A stretch of 64,000 nucleotides of DNA from Fen-671 sp963794745. Lineage in GTDB: Bacteria; Actinomycetota; Acidimicrobiia; Acidimicrobiales; Palsa-688. The stretch spans positions 186,001 through 250,000 of the forward strand of contig CAWCEZ010000007.1 in NCBI GenBank assembly GCA_963794745.1, written 5' to 3'. Under the pieces are notes generated by a model. It was not told the origin of the DNA and ran no database searches. It worked only from the letters and a program-made list of their open reading frames with translations. Every line of letters starts with the position of its first letter. Positions within the stretch are counted from its first letter, which is position 1. The position numbers and the translations under genes are program-made. This document shows positions 53,271 through 62,508 of the stretch, in pieces.

Positions 53271-54599
53271 ATGAAGCTCAAGAAACTTCTATCTGTGAGC
53301 GCGACCGCAGCGACGCTGTTGGGAGTGCTGGGCGGTACCGGGATCGCTTCGGCCTCGGCCTCGTCCTCCAAAGTCACACTCACCTGGTGGACCTGGACGA
53401 CCAACCCGGCCAAGGTCATCGCCAACTTCGAGAAGGCGTACCCGGACATCACGATCCCGGCCCCGCCGAACTACGGCTCGGGTGGGACCTTCTACACCAA
53501 GCTCACCACCGCCCTAGCCGGCAGCGAGCGCGCCGTGCGTGACCCAGGTCGAGTTCGACCACCTCCCGACCTACATCGACGCCCACGACCTGGTGAACAT
53601 CTCCCAGTACGTTTCCTCCTACGCCAAGGACTTCCCCGCCTGGACCTGGCAGCAGGTCTCGCAGGGCTCGTCGGTGTACGCGGTACCCGAGGACATCGGC
53701 CCGATGGCCCTCATGTACCAGCCCAGCGTCCTCAAGAAGTACAACCTGCCGGTGCCGAGCACCTGGGCCCAGTTCGGCTCCGACGCGGTGGCGCTGCACA
53801 AGGCCGACCCCGCCATGTACCTCACTTATTTTGCCCCGAACGACGCCGACCAGCTGGAAGCATGGTTCTGGCAGGCGGGCGCCAGGCCTTACGTACTGCA
53901 GTCGAACGGTACCTGGAAGATCACCCTCAACGGGCCGATCGAGCAGAAGGTCATGAACTTCTGGGGCAGCCTTGTAAAAGAGGGCGCAGTTGCTGTCGAC
54001 CCGGACTTCAGTGCCGACTGGGGCCACCACATCGGCGCTGACCGCTACGCCGCGATGATCGGTGCCGGATGGTCGCCGACCTACATGGTCGATGCTTACC
54101 TGCCTGCCGGGTCCACCCAGCAGTGGGCGGTCGCCCAGATGCCGCAGTGGACGCCGGCGCTCACGCTGCCGCCAACTGGGGCGGCTCCACCAACGCCGTG
54201 ACAAAGGACTGCCCGTCGGACATGGTGAAGGACGCTGCACTTTTCGCGGCCTACATCAATACCTCCAAGACCGGCCTCGCCATCGACGAATCACCGGCCA
54301 CGCCGTCAGGCGGCGGGCGCGGCTTGTTCCCAGCCGCTCTTGCCCGTGCCACCGTGCCCGAGTTCGCGGCGCCGGTCCCCCATTTCCAGGGCAATATCAA
54401 CGCCCAGTTCGCCACCTATGCCAACAACGTCCCCACCAACTTCGAGTGGAGCCCGTGGGACAACGAGTTCGGCAACTTCGTGACGACGCAGATGACCGCA
54501 GCCGCCGCCGGCAAAGAGAGCTGGACCACCGTGCTCAACAACACGCAGTCCCAGCTGATTTCCTACGCCAAATCGGCCGGGTACTCCGTCGAGGGTTGA
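53271..54599 (+). CDS. extracellular sugar-binding protein of ABC transporter, frameshifted
   Basis: ATG after AAGGGGG. Signal peptide MKLKKLLSVSATAATLLGVL, cleavage near SASASS. Mature start KVTLTWWTWTTNPAKVIANF. Break near 53525, then TQVEFDHLPTYIDAHDLVNI, VYAVPEDIGPMALMYQPSVL and LEAWFWQAGARPYVLQSNGT. Second break near 54165, then NWGGSTNAVTKDC, LFAAYINTSKTGLAIDESPA and FEWSPWDNEFGNFVTTQMTA. About 441 aa in all. Family 1 solute-binding protein; with two beta-galactosidases downstream the ligand is probably a beta-galactoside oligosaccharide. Confidence 0.87.
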
Positions 54600-54673
54600 A
54601 CCGCCGACGGTTGGGCCAGAGGCACCCTTAGGGGTACCTGGGTAAGGTCCTAGCAGCTCCCTTAGCGGGGACA

Positions 54674-54705
54674 GAGCGAGAGAGGGGCAACACCCTCTCT
54701 CGCTC
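54674..54705 (+). terminator. perfect 13-bp hairpin between binding-protein and permease genes
   Basis: GAGCGAGAGAGGG (54674-54686), loop GCAACA, exact reverse complement (54693-54705). It lies 75 bp after the binding-protein stop and 43 bp before the permease start, with no T-run. A partial terminator or an mRNA 3'-end stabiliser that raises binding protein over permease is the likely role. Confidence 0.75.
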
Positions 54706-54748
54706 GCCCCCGTCCGGGGCGCGAGACTATGTGGAAAGGGGGGCTGGA

Positions 54749-55717
54749 TTGTCGGCGCAGACCGTTGAAGCGACAGCATTGCCTGGCCCGGTGACCGTGG
54801 CGCCGGGAGGGCGCAGCCGCCGGCCTGCTCGCTTGCGCGTAACGCAAGGCCGGGCCGGCCTCGGCATGACGGCGCCTTTCCTGGTCGTGTTCGCCATGTT
54901 CTTCATCGCCCCGCTCGCTTACTCCGTCATCCTCAGCCTGCGCTCGCCCCTTACCAACGCCTTTACAGGTTTGCTCAATTACCGCACCGTGTTTTCCAAC
55001 GGTGAGTACTGGAGCGGGGTGGTCCGCATGGGCTACTTCGGCCTCATCCAGGTGAGCATCATGATCGGCCTTGCAATCCTTCTCGCCCTCTTCTTGGACA
55101 GCCCTTACTGCCGGGGGAGAAGGTTCTTCGCCCTCATCTACTTTCTTCCTTTCGCCGTCCCGGGGGTGATCGCGGCGATCCAGTGGGGGTTCCTCCTCGA
55201 ACCTGACCTCGATAGCGCCCTCAACGTCCCCCACCACCTCGGGCTCACCGCCGGTGCCGTGACACCGCTTGACTACCGGTTGTCCCTTTACGCGATCATG
55301 CTGATCGTTACCTGGGAGTTCACCGGTTACAACATGACGATCTTGCTGACCAGCTTGACCAACGTCCCCCACCAGGTCCTCGAGGCAGCCAAGGTCGACG
55401 GGTGCTCGGAGCTGGCCATCGCCGCCCGCATCAAGCTACCCCTCATCCGACGGACCATCGCCTTCATCGTGATCCTGTCGATCATCGGCACTTTGCAGCT
55501 CTTCAGCGAACCGGTCATCCTCAACGAGATCGCGTCTATCGGCAACAGCTTCACGCCCAACCAGATCATCTACAACACGGCTTTTTCCTTTGGCAACGAA
55601 CAACTGGCTGCGGCTCAGTCGGTCATCCTGGCAGGAATTACGATCGTGGCCACGGTGACCTTTTTCGGTCTCGTGCGACGCAAGTTGGACCCCATAGCAG
55701 CGACTCGGGGGCGGTAG
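54749..55717 (+). CDS. carbohydrate ABC transporter permease (MalF type)
   Basis: 322 aa from the TTG at 54749, preceded by AAAGGGGGG; a GTG at 54731 is the longest alternative but overlaps the Shine-Dalgarno. Six membrane helices from APFLVVFAMFFIAPLAYSVI. The EAA loop is LEAAKVDGCSELAIAARIKL. The protein ends LVRRKLDPIAATRGR. CUT1 family. The 5' UTR hairpin sets it apart from the upstream binding-protein gene. Confidence 0.92.
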   Translation: MSAQTVEATALPGPVTVAPGGRSRRPARLRVTQGRAGLGMTAPFLVVFAMFFIAPLAYSVILSLRSPLTNAFTGLLNYRTVFSNGEYWSGVVRMGYFGLIQVSIMIGLAILLALFLDSPYCRGRRFFALIYFLPFAVPGVIAAIQWGFLLEPDLDSALNVPHHLGLTAGAVTPLDYRLSLYAIMLIVTWEFTGYNMTILLTSLTNVPHQVLEAAKVDGCSELAIAARIKLPLIRRTIAFIVILSIIGTLQLFSEPVILNEIASIGNSFTPNQIIYNTAFSFGNEQLAAAQSVILAGITIVATVTFFGLVRRKLDPIAATRGR

Positions 55718-55722
55718 GCGAG

Positions 55723-56637
55723 ATGACTGCGGCAACCATACCCGGGCGCCGGTCCCCGGCGTCGGCCGGCTCGGGGGGGCGGACGGCGCGGCGGTTGAAG
55801 ACGACCGTAGGCACTGCAGCCCTTATCCTTGCTGCGGTTTACGTGATCGCACCGATCTATTGGCTCATCGTCGCATCGTCCAAGAACGCCGGTCAGCTCT
55901 TCAATACTTCCACCTTCTTGCCTCCCGCCCACTTGAACTGGATCTCGAACCTGAAGTCCCTTTTCTCCTATAACAGCGGCGACTTCAAATGGTGGTTCTT
56001 GAACTCGGTGGTATATGCAGTGTCCAGCGCGACGTTGGCAACGGCGGTTTCGACCCTGGCCGGCTACGGGCTGGCCAAGTACCGCTTCAAAATGCGGGGG
56101 GCGATCTTCGGAGTCGTGCTCGGAGCGCTCGTCGTACCTGCGACCGCCCTGGTCGTACCTCTGTTCCTGCTCGAGCACGACTTCCACCTGACCAACAGCT
56201 ACGAGGGGGTCATACTGCCGCTCATGGTGTACCCCTTCGGGGTCTACTTCATGTCCATCTTCGCTGCCGACGCCGTACCGGACACGCTCATCGACTCTTG
56301 CCGGATGGACGGCGCCGGGGAGTTCCGCACTTTCTGGCAGATCGGCCGGCCCATCCTTATGCCCGGCATGGTGACCCTTTTCCTGCTCTCGTTCATCGGC
56401 ACCTGGAACAATTACTTCCTCCCCCTGGTCCTGTTGGGCACGGAGTCACGCTTCCCCCTCACCGTCGGGCTCGGGGCATGGGCGAGCGACCTGAGCCTCG
56501 CCGGTGCAGGGCAGCCGCTTTACCCAGAGGTGATCATCGGTTCGCTCGTGTCGGTCCTGCCGATGCTGGTCCTGTTCCCCTTCTTGCAGAAGTACGTGGC
56601 GAGAGGGCTTACCTTGGGAGCGATTGCCGGTGAGTGA
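55723..56637 (+). CDS. carbohydrate ABC transporter permease (MalG type)
   Basis: 304 aa; ATG 5 bp after the MalF-type stop. Basic N-terminus, then six helices from ALILAAVYVIAPIYWLIVAS. The EAA-type loop is IDSCRMDGAGEFRTFWQIGR. Ends RGLTLGAIAGE. The GH42 gene starts inside its last codons (GTG at 56630), implying translational coupling of transporter and hydrolase. No ATPase gene nearby. Confidence 0.92.
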   Translation: MTAATIPGRRSPASAGSGGRTARRLKTTVGTAALILAAVYVIAPIYWLIVASSKNAGQLFNTSTFLPPAHLNWISNLKSLFSYNSGDFKWWFLNSVVYAVSSATLATAVSTLAGYGLAKYRFKMRGAIFGVVLGALVVPATALVVPLFLLEHDFHLTNSYEGVILPLMVYPFGVYFMSIFAADAVPDTLIDSCRMDGAGEFRTFWQIGRPILMPGMVTLFLLSFIGTWNNYFLPLVLLGTESRFPLTVGLGAWASDLSLAGAGQPLYPEVIIGSLVSVLPMLVLFPFLQKYVARGLTLGAIAGE

Positions 56638-58638
56638 ACGAACCCGTTACGGGGGGGACTACAACCCCGAGCAATGGCCCCGCGAGGTGTGGGACGAAGA
56701 CGTCCGCCTGATGGGCGAGGCCGGGGTGGACCTGGTCACGGTGGGCGTGTTCTCGTGGGCGCAATTGGAGCCGGCACAAGGGAGTTACTCCTTCGGCTGG
56801 CTCCACGACCTGCTGGACCTGCTCGATGGGGCGGGCATCGGGGTCGACATGTCCACCCCGACCGCGTCACCGCCCGCGTGGCTTTCGACCCGGTACCCCG
56901 AGGTCCTGCCGGTCGACGCGCGGGGAGCGCGCTACAGCCCTGGCAGCCGCCAGCACTTCTGCGTGTGCAACCCGGTTTACCTGGAAAACGCAGCGCAGAT
57001 AGTGGAAAAGCTCGTGTCCGAGGTGGGCGACCACCCGGCCATCGAAATGTGGCACGTCCACAACGAGTACGCCTGCCACGTCCCTTACTGCTACTGCGAC
57101 CACCACGCCCAGGCGTTCCGGGCCTGGTTGGAACGGCGCTACGAGTCCGTCGACGCGCTCAACGATGCGTGGGGGACCTCGTTTTGGAGCCAACGGTACG
57201 GGGCCTTCGCCGAAGTGCTCCCTCCCCGCATGACACCGACGTTTATAAACCCCAGCCAGGCGCTCGATTACCGGCGCTTCAGCAACGAAGCTTTCTTGGA
57301 CGAGTTCCGCTTGGAGCACGAGATCCTGAAAGGGGCGCGTCCAGCCGTCCCGGTCACGACGAATTTCATGGGCTTCTTCAAGCCTCTTGATTATTTCGCG
57401 TGGGCGGCCGAGCTCGATGTCGTCTCGACCGACAATTACGTCGACCCGGCCGACCCCGAGTGGCCCATGCTCAGCGCGATGCATTACGACCTTGTCCGCT
57501 CGCTCAACAAGGACGTGCCCTGGATGGTCATGGAGCAGACCAGTTCGCGGGTCAACTGGCGAGAGCACAACGTCGCCAAGGCTCCCGGCCAGATGCGGGC
57601 GATGAGCTACCAGGCCGTCGCACGGGGAGCAGCGGGCGTCCTGTTTTTCCAGTGGCGAGCATCGCGAATGGGGGCGGAAAAGTTCCACTCCGCCATGCTC
57701 TCGCACTCGGGCACGGCGTCGCCGGTTTGGGCGGAGGTGGCCGGGTTAGGTAGGGAACTAGCCGACGCTGGGCTCGTTCGAAGGAGCCGCCGTACAAGCC
57801 CGGGTGGCGATGGTAATTTCATGGCCGAATTGGTGGGCCCTTGAGGGTGATGGCAAACCGGCTAACGACCTCAAGATGAGCGACCAGCTCGCTTGGATGG
57901 CCAGGCCGCTCTACAACAACGGCACGACGATCGACTTCTGCCGTCCCGGCGAGCCGCTCGAGCGCTACGACGCCGTAGTCGTGCCCAGTCTCTACCTGGT
58001 GACCGAGGCCGAAGGCGCCAACCTGGTGTCGTTCGTGGCCAAGGGGGGGACCGCAGTCGTGTCCTTCTGGTCGGGCATCGTCGACGAGCACGATGCCGTC
58101 TATCTAGGTCCCTACGGGGGGCCCTTGCGCCCATTGATGGGCTGTGACGTGCTGGAGGTGGCGCCGCAAAGGCAAGGCGACGTGATCGAGGTGGAGTGGG
58201 AGGACGGGACCAAGACGAGCGCAACCTTCTGGGCCGACGTGGCCGTGGAGGGCAACGGCCGCGTCTTGGCGCGCATCGCCAGCGGGGCCTGGGCCGGGCG
58301 CCCGGTCGTGGTGGCAACGCGGCTCGGCAAAGGGGTCGCCTACTATCTGGGAGCCCGCCTGGACGCCGCCGGCCTCGCACGGGTATACGACGATGGCCCC
58401 CGGTATTGCGGGGGCGGGGGCGCCCGGTCCGGCTGGGAGCGGGGTAGAACGTGTAGTGCGCTCGTCGAGCACCCATAGCTTCGAGTTCCTCATCAACCAC
58501 TCCAACGAGGGAGCAGAAGTGGAGATCGCGCCTGATGGCTTCGACCTGTTGACGAAGGCCGAGGTGGGCAACCGGCTGACGCTTACACCAACGGGCGTCG
58601 CCATCATCCGGCGTGCCGCGGCCGGCCGGCGTGGCTGA
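56630..58638 (+). CDS. beta-galactosidase, GH42, frameshifted
   Basis: RYGGDYNPEQWPREVWDED and DLVTVGVFSWAQLEPAQGSY are the GH42 opening. PAIEMWHVHNEYACHVPYCY then CDHHAQAF has the acid/base Glu and the zinc-binding Cys cluster of the family. VPWMVMEQTSSRVNW contains the nucleophile Glu. Break near 57785 leads into the trimerisation domain (LVTEAEGANLVSFVAKGGTA; RPLMGCDVLEVAP). A second break near 58395 leads to the C-terminal beta domain (SFEFLINHSNEGAEVEIAPD). About 669 aa. No signal peptide: acts on imported beta-galactosides. Start GTG overlaps the permease stop. Confidence 0.9.
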
Positions 58639-61600
58639 CGACTGGCAGGACCATCATGTCCTGGAGCGGGGACGGCTGGCGCCCCGGGCTGCATTTGTCC
58701 CTTTCGCCGACGTAGCATCGGCGCGGTCGTACGAACCCGCCCTGTCCCCGCGCGTTCCGGTCACTGTCGGGCACCTGGCGTTTCCATCTGGCACCTCGCC
58801 CGTCGGCGGCTCCCGAGGGCTTCGCGCAAGCCAGCTTCGACGACCGGGGCTGGGCGGAAATGCCCGTCCCGTCGCATTGGCAGCTCGAGGGATATGGCCG
58901 GCCGCAGTACACCAACGTCGTCTACCCCTTCCCGGTAGACCCTCCGAGAGCGCCCGACGAGAACCCCACCGGTTGCTACCGCCGCGAGGTGGAGCTCGAC
59001 CCGTCATGGCTGGAGCCCGGTTCGAGGGTGGTGCTTCGTTTCGAAGGTGTCGACAGCGCCTTTCACCTCTTCTGGAACGGGGCACCGGTCGGCTACAGCC
59101 AGGGCAGCAGGTTGCCCTCGGAGTTCGACGTGACCAAATGGGCCAAGGCGGGGCGCAACGTGCTCGCTGTCGCGGTCTACCAGTGGTCGGACGGGAGCTA
59201 TCTCGAGGACCAGGACATGTGGTGGCTCTCGGGCATCTTCCGTGACGTCTCGCTGCTCTGGCGGCCGCCCGCCCACCTCGCCGATGTCGTCGTTGGCTCT
59301 CCCTACGACCACGCCACGGGCACCGGCACGGTCGTGGTCGAAACGACGGTTGCCGGCGCTGCGCCGGGGGGCAGCGGGCTGAGCGTTGGGACCGAGGTGT
59401 ACGACGGCCCGCGCCGTATTGCCGGCGCTCAGGGCGGCTTCGAGGGCCGGGTCGCCACGGCTCGCCTTGATTGCGGCACCATCGAGCCCTGGTCGGCCGA
59501 GGTCCCCCGCCTCTACGAAGTAGTCGTGACCCTGCGGGGCGCCGACGGCTCGGTCATCGAGGTTGTCGCGGTAAAGGTCGGGTTCCGCCACATCGAGAGG
59601 CGTGAGGGCCGGTTCTTCTTCAATGGCGAGCCCATCACCTTTCGCGGCATGAACCGTCACGAGTTCCACCCCGACCACGGGCGAGCCCTGCCCTTGTCGT
59701 TCATGGTGAGCGACGTAATAGCCATGAAACGGCACAACATCAACGCCGTGCGTACCTCGCACTACCCTCCCGACCCACGCTTCTTGGACCTCTGCGACTC
59801 CTACGGGCTCTACGTCATCGACGAGGCCGACCTGGAGTGCCACGGCTTCGGGATGACCGCCGACGAGAACCAGCTGTCCAATGACCCGTCCTGGCTCCCG
59901 GCCTATCTGGACCGTTTGGAGCGCATGGTCGCCCGCGACCGCAACCACCCGAGCATCTTGTTTTGGTCGCTCGGCAACGAGTCGGGCTGCGGTTCGAACC
60001 ACTCCGCAATGGCGGAGCTTGCCCGCAGAGATGGACGGGTCCCGGCTCGTCCACTACGAGCGCTGCCCCGAAGCCGAGATGGCAGACGTCTACGGGTCGA
60101 TGTACACCGACATCGCGACCCTGGTCGCTCTCGGTGCCAAGAGCGAGCTTGACAAGCCGCACCTGCTCAGCGAGTACGGCCATGCCATGGGCAACGGGCC
60201 GGGGAGCCTGAAGGAGTACTGGGACGTCATCGAGACCTACCCACGCCTGCAGGGTGGCTTCGTTTGGGAATGGCTCGACCATGGCCTGCGGTTCCCGGGA
60301 GGTTCGCGTCCGGGCGCCTTCGCCTACGGCGGCGACTTCGGCGACGACCCAAACGACGGGAGCTTTGTCATCACGGGGATGCTTTTCCCGGACCGTAGCG
60401 CCTCCCCTGCGCTCAACGAACTGGCCAAGGTGCAACAGCCGGTGGACATCACCCTGGTGGACGCGGCGGGGAAGCTGGAAGCCCGCAACCGCTACGATTT
60501 CCTGTCGCTCTCCCATCTGGAGGGGAGTTGGGCGTTGCTCGACGACGGGGTGCTCGCCGCCCAGGGCGCTCTTGGCCCGTTGTCCGCCGGCCCGGGAGAG
60601 ACAGAGACGCTCCTTGCCGGGCCGTTCCCGCCGCTCGAGGGCGAAGCGGTGCTGGAAGTCTCTGTGCGCACGCGGTCAGACAGCTCCTGGTCACCAGCGG
60701 GCCACGAAGTGGCCTGGGCGCAGTTCGTGCTCCCCACGCTGTCCGGACCGCAGGACGACAGCCCCGACCATGTGACCTCTTTCGCCGGCCCGCTTCATCG
60801 AGACGACCATGCGCCGGCGACGCTCGTCAACCTGGGCCAAGATGGCGACCGGATAGTTGTGACCACAGGCGGCAACAGCGCGACTTTCGCTGGCGGGCGT
60901 TTGGTTTCCTGGACTTTGGGCGGAGCTGAAATGATCGAGCAGCCGCCCCAGCTGGAGCTTTGGCGAGCACCCATAGACAACGACAGGCTCGGTCTATGGG
61001 TGCCGGCGGTGGCCGACGAGTGGGCTGCTGCCGGTCTGCACCACCTGCAGCACCGGGTGGACCGAGTGGACAGCGCCAGCAGCGATGGCGGGGCAGAAAT
61101 AGTGGTCACCACCAGGGTGGCGCCGCCCTCTTTGGCCTGGTGCGTCAAGTGCACTTACCGCTACGTGTTCGACAGGCTCGGGAGGCTGGCCATCTCGGTG
61201 GAGGGCCGCCCCGAAGGCGACGGGCCCGCTACCTTCGCCCGGATCGGCTTGGTCACCGCCCTGGTGCCCTCGCTGGGCGAGGTCGCCTGGTACGGCCTCG
61301 GGCCGCATGAGACCTACCCCGACTCCAAGACGGCTGGGCGGCTCGGGCGCTACCAGGCGTCCGTCGCGCAGCTGGAGACGCCTTACGTGGTGCCTCAGGA
61401 GAACGGGCACCGCAGCGATGTGCGGTGGTGCCAAATCTCTGACGGCCACCGGGGGATCTTGGTGACGGGAGCTCCACTGTTTGGCTTCAGCGCCCACCCG
61501 TGGTCGACCCAGGCGTTGGCTAAAGCCCTCCACCAAGACGAACTGGTGGCCGAGCCGCGCACCTGGCTGCACCTCGACCACCGTCAATACGGCCTCGGTT

Positions 61601-61752
61601 CGGCCGCATGCGGCCCGGGGCCTCTCGAGCCTTACGTGCTGCGCAGCGCGCCGTTCCGCTTCGCGTTCGGTCTGTGGCCGCTGTCCCCGCTGCCCCTCGA
61701 CCCTGGGCCTATCGCAGCCGAACTTGGCGAAGTACTGGCAACGTTGACCTAG
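58631..61752 (+). CDS. beta-galactosidase, GH2 (LacZ type), frameshifted
   Basis: GTG at 58631 overlaps the GH42 stop. LERGRLAPRAAFVPFADVAS, break near 58768, TWRFHLAPRPSAAPEGFAQA, PVPSHWQLEGYGRPQYTNVV and LEDQDMWWLSGIFRDVSLLW form the sugar-binding domain. The barrel has MNRHEFHPDHGRALP, VRTSHYPPDPRFLDLCDSYG and ILFWSLGNESGCG (acid/base Glu). Break near 60025; then LLSEYGHAMGNGPGSLKEYW (nucleophile Glu) and LQGGFVWEWLDHGL. The small-chain domain ends the protein (LELWRAPIDNDRLGLW; WYGLGPHETYPDSKTAGRLG). About 1040 aa, cytoplasmic, the LacZ norm. Confidence 0.92.
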
Positions 61753-61788
61753 TTGTGGCCGGACGGCCGGACCATGTGGTCGAGGATC

Positions 61789-62508
61789 TCAGGCCTCGTC
61801 CCCTTGCAGGAGCCATCTGAGGCCGCCAAAGAGATGAGCCAGGTAGACGACGTTCTCGTAGGCGGCGGGGAAATGCCCGAGCGCAGTGTAAAAAACACGG
61901 CCCTGGCCCTCCCTGAAGCTCCATGCCAGGGGGAAACCTATCTCCGGCACCCTTGCGCCTGGGCGGCTCATGTCAAGGTCGTCAGGGCGCAACCGCAATA
62001 GGACGCGAACGTCAGGGCGTAGCTCCCTAAAGAGGTAGAGCTCATCATGGATGGACCACGGCGAGGGCAGGGAACTCGTCGCCGGGTGCGCCGCGTCCAC
62101 CACGTCGATAGTCAGCTGCTGGGTCCAGGGGTGGCCGTCGAAGCGCGCCCCCATCAAACGCCCGAACGCGGGCCAACCGTGGCAGGAGTCTGTTGCAGAA
62201 TGGACCCCAAGGAGGTGGGTTTTCCCGGCTTGGACACGGGCCTCCACCACGTCGCGTTGCCAGTCGCTCCAAGGGGTTTCGCCGATGGTGAACAGAGCCA
62301 GCACCCGGCAGTTCTCCAAGGCGCTGACCGGCAACTGGCGAACGTCACTCGTGTGCACGAAAGCCAACCCAGCGGCGTCGGCCATCTCGGCGAGGGCGGT
62401 CGCCGACTGCTGCAGGACGCCGTGGGCGCCAGCCAGCCGGAGGGCCCCGGTGACAGGATCAGTCCCGTAGGGCGCCACCTGCGTCACGTACAACAGGGCA
62501 TTATCCAT
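61789..62508 (-). CDS. ThuA domain protein
   Basis: 239 aa, glutamine-amidotransferase-like fold. VLALFTIGETPWSDWQRDVV, GKTHLLGVHSATDSCHGWPA, FGRLMGARFDGHPWTQQLTI and WSFREGQGRVFYTALGHFPA follow the ThuA (trehalose utilisation) pattern. ThuA-type proteins occur widely in sugar-catabolic loci, several linked to 3-keto-glycoside metabolism, but the reaction is mostly undefined. Its start overlaps the upstream dimethylformamidase-like gene by 8 bp. Confidence 0.88.
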   Translation of the reverse strand: MDNALLYVTQVAPYGTDPVTGALRLAGAHGVLQQSATALAEMADAAGLAFVHTSDVRQLPVSALENCRVLALFTIGETPWSDWQRDVVEARVQAGKTHLLGVHSATDSCHGWPAFGRLMGARFDGHPWTQQLTIDVVDAAHPATSSLPSPWSIHDELYLFRELRPDVRVLLRLRPDDLDMSRPGARVPEIGFPLAWSFREGQGRVFYTALGHFPAAYENVVYLAHLFGGLRWLLQGDEA

